Assembly: GCA_002338515.1 (NCBI GenBank)
Contig: DDIL01000170.1
Location: forward strand, 1-10,755
Direction of reading: 5' to 3'
Length of the DNA: 10,755 nt
DNA from: Glaciecola sp. UBA1851
GTDB lineage: Bacteria; Pseudomonadota; Gammaproteobacteria; Enterobacterales; Alteromonadaceae
The notes beneath the pieces are model-generated. The model saw only the letters and a program-made list of their open reading frames with translations, had not been told where the DNA came from and made no database searches. The translations under genes and the position numbers were made by a program. How positions within the stretch are numbered: position 1 is the stretch's first letter; the number at the start of each line of letters is the position of its first letter. Positions 1 to 6,208 of the stretch are shown here, one piece after another.

Positions 1-638
1 GCCATTAAAAAAACACGAGGAGATATCCAAACTAAGGGGGAGTTTTTAGCTAATTCAGGGGGTGCTTTCGTATCTGGGAACTTTAGAACAAAAGATAAAA
101 TAAAAATACAAATAGCGAGCACACCAACCACTGCATAGCTGAATGACCAACTAAACTGTGCAGCAATGATTAAAGCGGCTGCACTCGGGAAAATAAAGCC
201 GGCAAAACTAAATGAGCAATCTGTTGCTAAAAACGCGGATGCTCTGTGGTGCTCATTTCTAAATATTGCAGATAACACTACTGCGCCACCTGACAAACCA
301 ACGCCACAACAAGTGCCTATACTTATTAAAAATATTGAAAACAAAACTGGGTTGTTAATCTTAACCATCAACATTAACAATAAAAGAATCGTTAAAATCA
401 CATAAGTAATACGAAAAACAGACTTAAGACTGCAATTACTATACAACCACATTGAAATAATAGTGCCTACAAATGTCCCTCCCGTTAAAAAGGAAAACAG
501 TGAACCTGCCTCGGTTATACTAATACTCAATGCGTCTGCAACAGACTCAAGAATGACACCTGTTTGCGTAAGAAACCCTGACATCACCATGTAGGTAAAA
601 AACGCGAGTAAACATAAAGCAGCTTGATTGACTCGCAT
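1..638 (-). CDS. MFS transporter, TsgA-like (N-terminal half, cut by window edge)
   Basis: The gene reads from the ATG at 638 leftwards and is open to base 1, giving 212 full codons; the C-terminal part lies outside the window. An AGGAG ribosome-binding site (649-645) sits 6 nt before the ATG. The visible part begins MRVNQAALCLLAFF and contains about six hydrophobic helices. It ends just as the central loop (about residues 187-205, KFPDTKAPPELAK) gives way to the next helix, as in a 12-helix major facilitator protein. The stretch at about 139-153 (ATDCSFSFAGFIFPS) and the loop that follows resemble enterobacterial TsgA, whose substrate is poorly defined. It lies 101 bp downstream of the lipoprotein nucleosidase on the same strand and may be co-transcribed with it. 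Given the neighbours, a nucleoside or nucleobase is a possible substrate, but that is inference. The MFS assignment is firm; the TsgA subfamily is moderate. Confidence 0.8.
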   Translation of the reverse strand, partial: MRVNQAALCLLAFFTYMVMSGFLTQTGVILESVADALSISITEAGSLFSFLTGGTFVGTIISMWLYSNCSLKSVFRITYVILTILLLLMLMVKINNPVLFSIFLISIGTCCGVGLSGGAVVLSAIFRNEHHRASAFLATDCSFSFAGFIFPSAAALIIAAQFSWSFSYAVVGVLAICIFILSFVLKFPDTKAPPELAKNSPLVWISPRVFLM

Positions 639-739
639 TTTTAGCTCCTAATAAGATGATTAAACATTCTTTTTAATGGGAATTTCCTGCTCAGATTTTT
701 GAAAATCTTTATTTTAGTTAGTGAGTTTCAATAGTAAAG

Positions 740-1747
740 TTATTCACTTTTCACCAACTCGTCTAATAATCCAATCATAAGCTTAGTGCCTGTGCCAGAA
801 GCAATTGCATCGAACACGTTCTCTTCATTTTTACCGACTTGGCCACCGGCTAAGTCACTAATTGAACGAATAATTATCCAATCTACATTATTCACAAAGC
901 AGACTTGCCCAACTGCAGCAGACTCCATCTCAGTTACCTGCGCGTTATAGACATCTTGAAGCGACATACGATATTCTGCATTATCTAAAAACACAGAGCC
1001 TGTTACGCCATTACCTCCATAATGTACGGTAATAGGCGTACCTGAAGGCATAGTTATTTGTGGTATATTTTCCATTGCTTGTTTAGCATATGAGAGTAAG
1101 TTTTCAGACGCGCTGAAATAAGGCATTTGTCGAGGAGAGTCCCAGCCGTCTTTTACAACTGCCATCTCTTCTGGATGGATAAAGCCAAAATTCTTATATT
1201 TAGGTGCGTGTGGATCGCTTTGCTCTCTCTCTTTATAGCGCCCTAGCGCTGACTCGTAGTAATCAGGAAGGATAAATTCGCTGGGGTTAGAAGGTTCAGG
1301 ATTAACATAAACAGATTCATCGTGAAAATACCAACGCTCAGGAATAGCAATGTCGCCTGGTTCAAACGAAGGGTTGACCGCTCCCGCTATTCCCATCATG
1401 ACAACTTTATCAATCGGAAAATAATCTAACGCCATTTGCATCGTCATTGCGGCATTAGGCACGCTTATTCCCGTTGTAAAAACTACAATTGGCTCTCCTT
1501 TATAGCTACCTATCTGATATTTTACGCCTTTTATTGTAACCACTTTATCTATTTGCGCTGAATCCAATTTTTCAAAGGCCCTATCTATGGCTTCAATTTC
1601 TGGCTCATAAGCAGCAACTATTGCCGTCCATTTTTCGGCCTCGGGAAATATTCTTGGCCCATATTGAACGGACGGTGATTCGTTTTGAGGTGTTCCAGCA
1701 CATGCCATAAGCAATAGGCCAACACAGCACACTACAATATTTTTCAT
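740..1747 (-). CDS. Lipoprotein nucleosidase of the MTA/SAH nucleosidase (PNP_UDP_1) family
   Basis: A 335-residue protein that begins with a lipoprotein signal peptide: MKN, a hydrophobic core, and the lipobox L13-M14-A15-C16. Residue +2 after the cysteine is Ala rather than Asp, which favours the outer membrane. The body has the phosphorylase/nucleosidase fold signature: an N-terminal strand with acidic residues (AAYEPEIEAI, 45-54), the Gly-rich VVMMGIAGAV strand (115-124), the ribose-binding EMES motif (E273 and E275) and RSISD (294-298), where D298 matches the catalytic Asp of MTA/SAH nucleosidase. It is about 100 residues longer than E. coli MTA/SAH nucleosidase (232 aa); the extra length is the signal peptide plus an insertion at about 140-240. 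The expected reaction is N-glycosidic cleavage of a purine nucleoside, here probably outside the cytoplasm. The ATG at 1747 has GGAG (1756-1753) 5 nt upstream. It is divergent from the purine operon and followed by the MFS gene. The exact substrate is unknown. Confidence 0.85.
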   Translation of the reverse strand: MKNIVVCCVGLLLMACAGTPQNESPSVQYGPRIFPEAEKWTAIVAAYEPEIEAIDRAFEKLDSAQIDKVVTIKGVKYQIGSYKGEPIVVFTTGISVPNAAMTMQMALDYFPIDKVVMMGIAGAVNPSFEPGDIAIPERWYFHDESVYVNPEPSNPSEFILPDYYESALGRYKEREQSDPHAPKYKNFGFIHPEEMAVVKDGWDSPRQMPYFSASENLLSYAKQAMENIPQITMPSGTPITVHYGGNGVTGSVFLDNAEYRMSLQDVYNAQVTEMESAAVGQVCFVNNVDWIIIRSISDLAGGQVGKNEENVFDAIASGTGTKLMIGLLDELVKSE

Positions 1748-2091
1748 TTTCTCTCCGGCTAATTAAATTCACATACTTTTTAATTATTAATCATATAACG
1801 ATTTTTTAAAAATTACCCTATGTTAGGACATTGCATTTTAAATGCCACTAAGCTGACCAAACGGTCAAACAAAAAAATTAGCTTAAGTTTTTGTTTTTAA
1901 TGGTAAATTCAATTATTTTCTTGTGGCATCATAAATGCATAGCTTGTTCAGAAGGGCTTTAAAATACAAAAGTCCGCACAGTTAAAAGGCAAATTAACAC
2001 TGGCTGCACCAAAATAAGGACATCAAAAAATTCCTGTTTTAGGTTTGTACCAAGTAAAAGCCAAATAGTAATTTGCATAGAGGATGTATTA
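1748..2091. other. AT-rich divergent intergenic region
   Basis: These 344 bp separate two diverging transcription units and so must hold both promoters. The clearest element is the palindrome at 1853-1868, described separately. Towards the plus-strand operon, TTGTTT (1891-1896) and TATTTT (1914-1919) are 17 bp apart and could form a sigma70-type promoter. Towards the lipoprotein gene, TTGACC (1868-1863) resembles a -35 box but lacks a convincing -10 at 16-18 bp. The stretch from 1963 to 2091 is open in frame with the next gene but contains no start codon, so it is probably 5' untranslated sequence. No riboswitch fold or small gene was recognised. Confidence 0.55.
1853..1868. promoter_or_regulatory. 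RutR-like (TetR-family) operator palindrome
   Basis: CTGACCAAACGGTCAA contains perfect 5-bp inverted arms, TGACC (1854-1858) and GGTCA (1863-1867), around a 4-bp centre. The E. coli RutR consensus is TTGACCANNTGGTCAA; this site agrees at 12 of the 14 defined positions with the same spacing. RutR is a TetR-family regulator of pyrimidine and purine metabolism that responds to uracil and thymine. The site lies between the divergent units, 106 bp from the lipoprotein start and 224 bp from the first operon gene, and on the minus strand it overlaps a TTGACC -35-like hexamer. No regulator gene is present in the window. The palindrome is seen directly; the identity of the binding protein is inferred. 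Confidence 0.5.
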
Positions 2092-3216
2092 ATGAACGCA
2101 GCAATCAGGCCATTATTTAAACATATTAGGAACCATGATGTACTTTTCACTGAGTTGGCTAATATTCGAAATCAGTTTGCTAGTGAATTAGGGCTAGAAG
2201 GTTACATTTTTCATAAAACACCAAAGCTAATTACTAAAGACAATAAACGATTGTCTATAGAGCCTGAGCGAAGTGTCGTTCTTAGAAATTATCAGTCTGC
2301 AAAAGGTTTTAAATCGGTCCTTAGTAATCAGTTACCCGGCTTCAACCTTATTCCCAAAAGTGACATCGGCTTTCGCTATCCAACTGCAGCAATAGCAGGG
2401 AAAGACGCGCCATATATAAAACGTTTCCGTTCAGAATATTTTCATAGAATTGATGAAACACGAGATATCTGTCGGCCTTTAAATTTGTCGTATGGGATAA
2501 AAAGTAGAGGTAAAAGTGATAATCGCGAAGAGTATGAAGTATGGCTTCCTGAAAATAGCTTGAAGCTTGACCCTTCTCCTCTATTTATTGATAAATATGC
2601 TGAAGATTTGCCCAACGAAGTACTTGAATTTGCGAGCTTACCGCCAATAGTTCATGGCTGGATGGGCGTAAAACGTTGCGCATTTGAAGGTATTTATCAA
2701 GCGCCTTCTCAAACTAGTAATATCGCGGTTTGTATTGCCCTATCTTTAGACGCGTACAACATTGGTGCAAAACCAGACTTATCATTTTCAGATGCAACGA
2801 AAAGCTCATTAGCTTATGGTGGTGCTGAAATAGAATGGGAAGTATTAGGGTATTACTGTCCACTTGATAGCCAACCTTCTCACGATGAAATATGGGAAGC
2901 CATTAACCAAGCAATCAACGCAATCTCAGTACCGCTTGAAAACACATACCAAGCTAGCATTTTACCGTGCAATGAAAGTAAAACTGAACGAATTTTAAGT
3001 GCGATTGATGAATTAGGAAACACCTCACAAAGTATTCAAGAATTAAACTTGAAGCCTTGGGAGTTTTTACAAACACAAAGTGACTATAGAAAAAAGCCAA
3101 AAGACTTGAGTCGCAGCGTTAATCTGCTAGGACGACTAAACCGACTTTTCTATAACCCGGAATTACCTTTGCCATCTTTACGAGAGCTACATTATTTGGC
3201 AGCTCAAGAAATATAA
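2092..3216 (+). CDS. Uncharacterised 374-aa protein, first gene of the purine operon
   Basis: I do not recognise this protein. It has no signal peptide and no hydrophobic segment long enough for a membrane helix, so it is probably cytoplasmic and soluble. The N-terminus (about 1-40) is a mixed-charge helical region, followed by a possible compact domain up to about 260 with aromatic-rich stretches such as PPIVHGWMGVKRCAFEGIYQ (about 184-203) and GGAEIEWEVLGYYC (about 243-256). The C-terminal third is helical and ends LPSLRELHYLAAQEI. No nucleotide-binding loop, metal-binding cluster, helix-turn-helix or PLP motif was evident. The ATG at 2092 has AGAGGA (2079-2084) 7 nt upstream, and no earlier in-frame start exists before the stop at 1960. 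It ends 56 bp before the purine permease, which suggests co-transcription and a role in nucleobase metabolism or its control. Codon and base use look like the neighbours, so recent transfer is not indicated. Confidence 0.85.
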   Translation: MNAAIRPLFKHIRNHDVLFTELANIRNQFASELGLEGYIFHKTPKLITKDNKRLSIEPERSVVLRNYQSAKGFKSVLSNQLPGFNLIPKSDIGFRYPTAAIAGKDAPYIKRFRSEYFHRIDETRDICRPLNLSYGIKSRGKSDNREEYEVWLPENSLKLDPSPLFIDKYAEDLPNEVLEFASLPPIVHGWMGVKRCAFEGIYQAPSQTSNIAVCIALSLDAYNIGAKPDLSFSDATKSSLAYGGAEIEWEVLGYYCPLDSQPSHDEIWEAINQAINAISVPLENTYQASILPCNESKTERILSAIDELGNTSQSIQELNLKPWEFLQTQSDYRKKPKDLSRSVNLLGRLNRLFYNPELPLPSLRELHYLAAQEI

Positions 3217-3261
3217 AACACTTATTGGAATACAGGTAGTTAATTAGTAGGAATAGGCAGT

Positions 3262-3266
3262 AAGGA
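3262..3266 (+). promoter_or_regulatory. Ribosome-binding site fixing a TTG start
   Basis: AAGGA stands 6 nt before the TTG at 3273. The in-frame codon at 3261-3263 is a TAA stop, so nothing further upstream can be the start. The next in-frame ATG is residue 58, inside the membrane domain. The permease therefore almost certainly starts with TTG. Confidence 0.75.
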
Positions 3267-3272
3267 AAGAAA

Positions 3273-4658
3273 TTGAACAAACAGTCTGAGATATTATACG
3301 AGCTTGACGAAAAGCCGCCGTTTGGTGAAAGCTTTACTGCGGCGATTCAGCATGTATTAGCAAGCTTTGTGGGAATAATTACGCCAACTTTAGTGATTGG
3401 TTCAACCTTAGGGTTACAAAGCGAAATCCCCTATTTAATCAGTATGGCGCTAATCATTTCTGGTGTAGGCACAGCTGTTCAAGCAAGGCGTTATAAAAGT
3501 ATTGGTTCAGGACTGATTGCATTGCAAGGCACAAGCTTTGCTTTTCTAACGGCTTTTATTACCGGTGGCTTTTTAGTTAAAAGCCAAGGCGGGAGCAATG
3601 AAGAAATACTAGCTATGTTATTTGGTATTACTTTTTTGGGCGCTTTTATAGAAATATTCTTAAGCTTTTTTATTCGATACGTAAAAAGAATTATCACCCC
3701 CTTAACCACTGGCATAGTGATTACAACAATAGGCGTGTCGCTGATCAAAGTAGGCGCAACTGATTTAGCGGGAGGATACGGCGCTGAAAGCTTTGGTGAT
3801 ATATCATACTTATTGTTAGGCGCACTGGTACTTGCGATTATTATTCTATTGAATAATTCTAAAAATTCATGGCTCCGCTTATCGGCTATTTTCATTGGAA
3901 TATCGGTTGGTTCGGTCGTTGCTTTTGGATTTGGCTTAGCCGGTTTTACTACCCCAGACAAAATAAACTGGTTTGCACTGCCCATCCCATTCAAATACGG
4001 CTTTGATTTTAGTTGGGACATCTTTATACCCGTTGCTCTTGTTTACTTTTTAAGTACGCTTGAAACTGCGGGAGACTTAACTGCTAATAGTTTGTTTTGC
4101 GGCTTACCTATTAAAGGTAAAAATTACATCAGTAGAATAAAAGGCGGCCTTTTAGCTGACGGCATTAATTCAATGCTTGCCGGTATTTTTAACACATTCC
4201 CAAATACCACCTTTGGTCAAAATAATGCTGTTATTCAATTAACCGGCGTGACTTCAAGACACATTGCCTACTTTATTGCGGTCATTCTTATTGTGTTAGG
4301 TGCATTTCCCTTTCTTGGCGTAATATTACAAAATATCCCTAAGCCTGTTTTAGGTGGCGCAACCCTTGTTATGTTTGCCACTATAGCGGTTGCAGGTATT
4401 AAAATACTCAGCTCTGAAAAAATAGATCGGCGAGGTAGCTTAATTATTGCCACTTCTTTTGGCTTAGGATTTGGTACAATGTTAGTTCCTGAAGCCTTAC
4501 AACAGTTACCTAGCTTGCTCAAAAATATTCTATCGTCAGCCGTTTCAACTGCAGGGTTTACTGCAATTATTATGACGTTAATTTTACCTTCAGGAAAAGA
4601 ATCTAAACGTATAAATCGTCTAAACCTAAATAAACAGGCAAAAGCTTATCAAAAGTAG
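3273..4658 (+). CDS. NCS2-family purine (xanthine/urate) permease, XanP-like
   Basis: A 461-residue polytopic inner-membrane proton symporter of the nucleobase-ascorbate transporter family. Landmarks in order: the conserved Gln-His pair in helix 1 (Q26-H27), QGTSFAF in helix 3 (85-91, as in E. coli XanP), STLETAGD with the substrate-binding Glu E264 in helix 8, LLADG with D296 in helix 9, and the family signature QNNAVIQLTG (316-325) in helix 10. The N-terminal segment SEILYELDEKPP and the length closely follow XanP (463 aa), and the NNxxxQ(M/L)TG form indicates purines rather than uracil. Two oddities: it starts with TTG, and the third signature position is Ala319 where XanP and XanQ have Gly. 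It lies 56 bp after the unknown gene and 133 bp before the deaminase. Xanthine is the most likely substrate, with urate, guanine or 8-oxoguanine as alternatives suggested by the cluster. Confidence 0.92.
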   Translation: MNKQSEILYELDEKPPFGESFTAAIQHVLASFVGIITPTLVIGSTLGLQSEIPYLISMALIISGVGTAVQARRYKSIGSGLIALQGTSFAFLTAFITGGFLVKSQGGSNEEILAMLFGITFLGAFIEIFLSFFIRYVKRIITPLTTGIVITTIGVSLIKVGATDLAGGYGAESFGDISYLLLGALVLAIIILLNNSKNSWLRLSAIFIGISVGSVVAFGFGLAGFTTPDKINWFALPIPFKYGFDFSWDIFIPVALVYFLSTLETAGDLTANSLFCGLPIKGKNYISRIKGGLLADGINSMLAGIFNTFPNTTFGQNNAVIQLTGVTSRHIAYFIAVILIVLGAFPFLGVILQNIPKPVLGGATLVMFATIAVAGIKILSSEKIDRRGSLIIATSFGLGFGTMLVPEALQQLPSLLKNILSSAVSTAGFTAIIMTLILPSGKESKRINRLNLNKQAKAYQK

Positions 4659-4747
4659 CTTGCATCTTTTTGTTGCTATTAGGGACTGAAGAGCTTTGCT
4701 GTATTATTTTGCAAAAGTTTGTGCGTTATCTAAAAGAAGAGGTGGAA

Positions 4748-4795
4748 TTGAAGTGTAGTAATCTACGCGAGACTCCGCTGATGAAGTATAAATGA
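4748..4795 (+). CDS. Possible 15-codon leader ORF coupled to the deaminase start
   Basis: A short frame starting with TTG at 4748 encodes MKCSNLRETPLMKYK and stops at TGA 4793-4795, which overlaps the deaminase ATG (4792-4794) in an ATGA junction. It is preceded by GAGGTG (4739-4744), the best match to the anti-Shine-Dalgarno sequence in this interval, with 5 nt between GAGG and TTG. The deaminase ATG itself has only a weak GAAG upstream. This arrangement would allow termination-reinitiation coupling. The peptide has no run of a single amino acid, so classical attenuation is not evident. A chance frame is possible; treat as a hypothesis. Confidence 0.35.
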   Translation: MKCSNLRETPLMKYK

Positions 4796-6186
4796 AAATA
4801 TCCAACACGATTGATTACAAAATGAAAGAACAAAAAATTTGGTTAAAATCTCCAAAAGCAGTATTTACGAGTAACAATGTAGATGCTGGTGCTGGATTAA
4901 TAATACATAACAACAAAATTGTTGAATGTGTTGCCAGCGGACAAATACCGTTAAGTGACTATAACGAAGCTATTGATTGCAGTAAGTATGTACTTACTCC
5001 TGGTTTAATAAATACCCATCATCATTTTTATCAAACGTTAACTCGTTGCTTACCGCAGGCCATTAATAAACCTTTATTCCCTTGGTTAAAAACCTTGTAT
5101 AAGGTGTGGCAGAATTTAGATGAAGATATGCTGCATAGTGCAACCCAACTAGCGTCATTGGAACTCATGCTGTCTGGCACTAGTATGGTTTGCGATCATC
5201 ATTACGTGTTTCCTGATGGACTAAGCGAAGCCATAGACATTCAAGTGGAGGCACTTAGTTCGTTAGGGTGTCGGGCTATGTTAACTCGTGGTTCAATGAG
5301 TTTAGGTGAATCAAGTGGCGGACTGCCCCCTGATACCGTTGTACAAAAACAAGAAACGATCATACAAGACAGTATGCGTTTAATTGACACTTATCATCAG
5401 CGCGATGAAGGCGCATTTATTAATATTGCGCTTGCACCTTGCTCGCCTTTTTCTGTCACAACAGAGTTGATGATAGAAACCGCAAAAGTAGCAAAAGAGC
5501 ACAATGTGTTATTGCACACTCACTTAGCTGAAACAGAAGATGAAAACGCTTTCTGCGAGCGTGAATATGGCATGCGTCCACTCGCATATTTAGAAAAATG
5601 CAATTGGCTAACCCCTAATACATGGCTTGCTCATGGCATTCACTTTTCGCAAGAAGAAATACAGCTATTAGGTCAAAATCAAGTAGGCATTGCGCATTGC
5701 CCGACTTCCAATATGTTGCTTGCTTCTGGTATATGTCCAACTATAGAGCTTGAAAAAGCAGGCTGTAAAATTGGCATCGCCGTTGATGGTTCAGCTTCAA
5801 ATGATTGCTCAAATTTGGCTCAAGAAGTACGCCAATCTTTACTGCAACAACGGCTAAAGTATGGTGCTGAAATTATCACTGCTGAAAAAGTGTTAACATG
5901 GGCAACAGCAGGCTCTGCTAGCGTATTGCATAGAAATGATATAGGTGAAATAGCACCCGGTAAACAAGCAGACATAGCCTTTTTCGATTTAGAAGAATTA
6001 AGATTTTCAGGCGCAGGCTGTCCTATTGCTGCTATTGTTACTTGCGGCGCATATAAGGTAAATAAGCTTATGATTGCTGGCAAGTTTGTCGTTGAAGATT
6101 CACATCATGTTAGCGCAATTAACGAAGAAATTATGGCTAAACATTTAGCCTTAGCAAAACAAATACAACAAGCAAGCGTTAACTAA
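4792..6186 (+). CDS. 8-oxoguanine deaminase-type amidohydrolase (urate-forming)
   Basis: A 464-residue metal-dependent amidohydrolase of the COG0402 deaminase group. Visible active-site elements: H76 and H78 in INTHHHFYQTLTR (73-85), H244 and E247 in HTHLAET (242-248), H281 in LAHGIHF, and the metal Asp D332 in VDGSASND (331-338). The extended motifs, including GSMSLGE (167-173), APCSPFSV and HCPTSNMLLASGICPT, match the 8-oxoguanine deaminase characterised from Pseudomonas aeruginosa (PA0142) rather than ordinary guanine deaminase. The reaction is 8-oxoguanine + water to urate + ammonia, in the cytoplasm; isoxanthopterin-like substrates are an alternative. The start is uncertain: ATG 4792 overlaps the leader ORF, but family members begin seven residues before the WLK(N/S)P motif, as Met11 at 4822 does. 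Neither ATG has a strong ribosome-binding site. The amidase gene follows after 22 bp. Confidence 0.9.
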   Translation: MKISNTIDYKMKEQKIWLKSPKAVFTSNNVDAGAGLIIHNNKIVECVASGQIPLSDYNEAIDCSKYVLTPGLINTHHHFYQTLTRCLPQAINKPLFPWLKTLYKVWQNLDEDMLHSATQLASLELMLSGTSMVCDHHYVFPDGLSEAIDIQVEALSSLGCRAMLTRGSMSLGESSGGLPPDTVVQKQETIIQDSMRLIDTYHQRDEGAFINIALAPCSPFSVTTELMIETAKVAKEHNVLLHTHLAETEDENAFCEREYGMRPLAYLEKCNWLTPNTWLAHGIHFSQEEIQLLGQNQVGIAHCPTSNMLLASGICPTIELEKAGCKIGIAVDGSASNDCSNLAQEVRQSLLQQRLKYGAEIITAEKVLTWATAGSASVLHRNDIGEIAPGKQADIAFFDLEELRFSGAGCPIAAIVTCGAYKVNKLMIAGKFVVEDSHHVSAINEEIMAKHLALAKQIQQASVN

Positions 6187-6208
6187 CTATCTCATAGCAA
6201 GGAACAGA

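Noticed and set aside
166..405. 79-codon plus-strand open frame
   Set aside because: It lies wholly antisense to the MFS transporter reading frame, which has clear membrane-helix composition; the frame has no recognisable domain.
693..715. AGATTTT/AAAATCT inverted repeat followed by a T-rich tract
   Set aside because: The stem is almost all A-T with a minimal loop, and no plus-strand gene precedes it; on the minus strand there is no U-run after it, so it is not a convincing terminator.
1959..2150. 63-codon minus-strand open frame across the start of the unknown gene
   Set aside because: It overlaps the well-supported ATG and ribosome-binding site of the gene at 2092 and has no convincing domain; AT-rich intergenic sequence readily gives such hydrophobic-looking frames.
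3491..4021. 176-codon minus-strand open frame
   Set aside because: It is the antisense of the NCS2 permease, whose motifs are all in frame on the plus strand; the Lys/Pro-rich composition is typical of the reverse of membrane protein codons.
4642..4672. Possible terminator after the permease (AAGCT/AGCTT and CAAAAG/CTTTTTG pairings before a short T-run)
   Set aside because: The stems are 5-6 bp, AT-rich, with 10-nt loops, and the alternatives exclude each other; too weak to call.
4702..4707. TATTAT as a -10 box for an internal promoter before the deaminase
   Set aside because: The only -35-like sequence (TTGCTA at 4673) is 23 bp away, too far for a normal sigma70 promoter.
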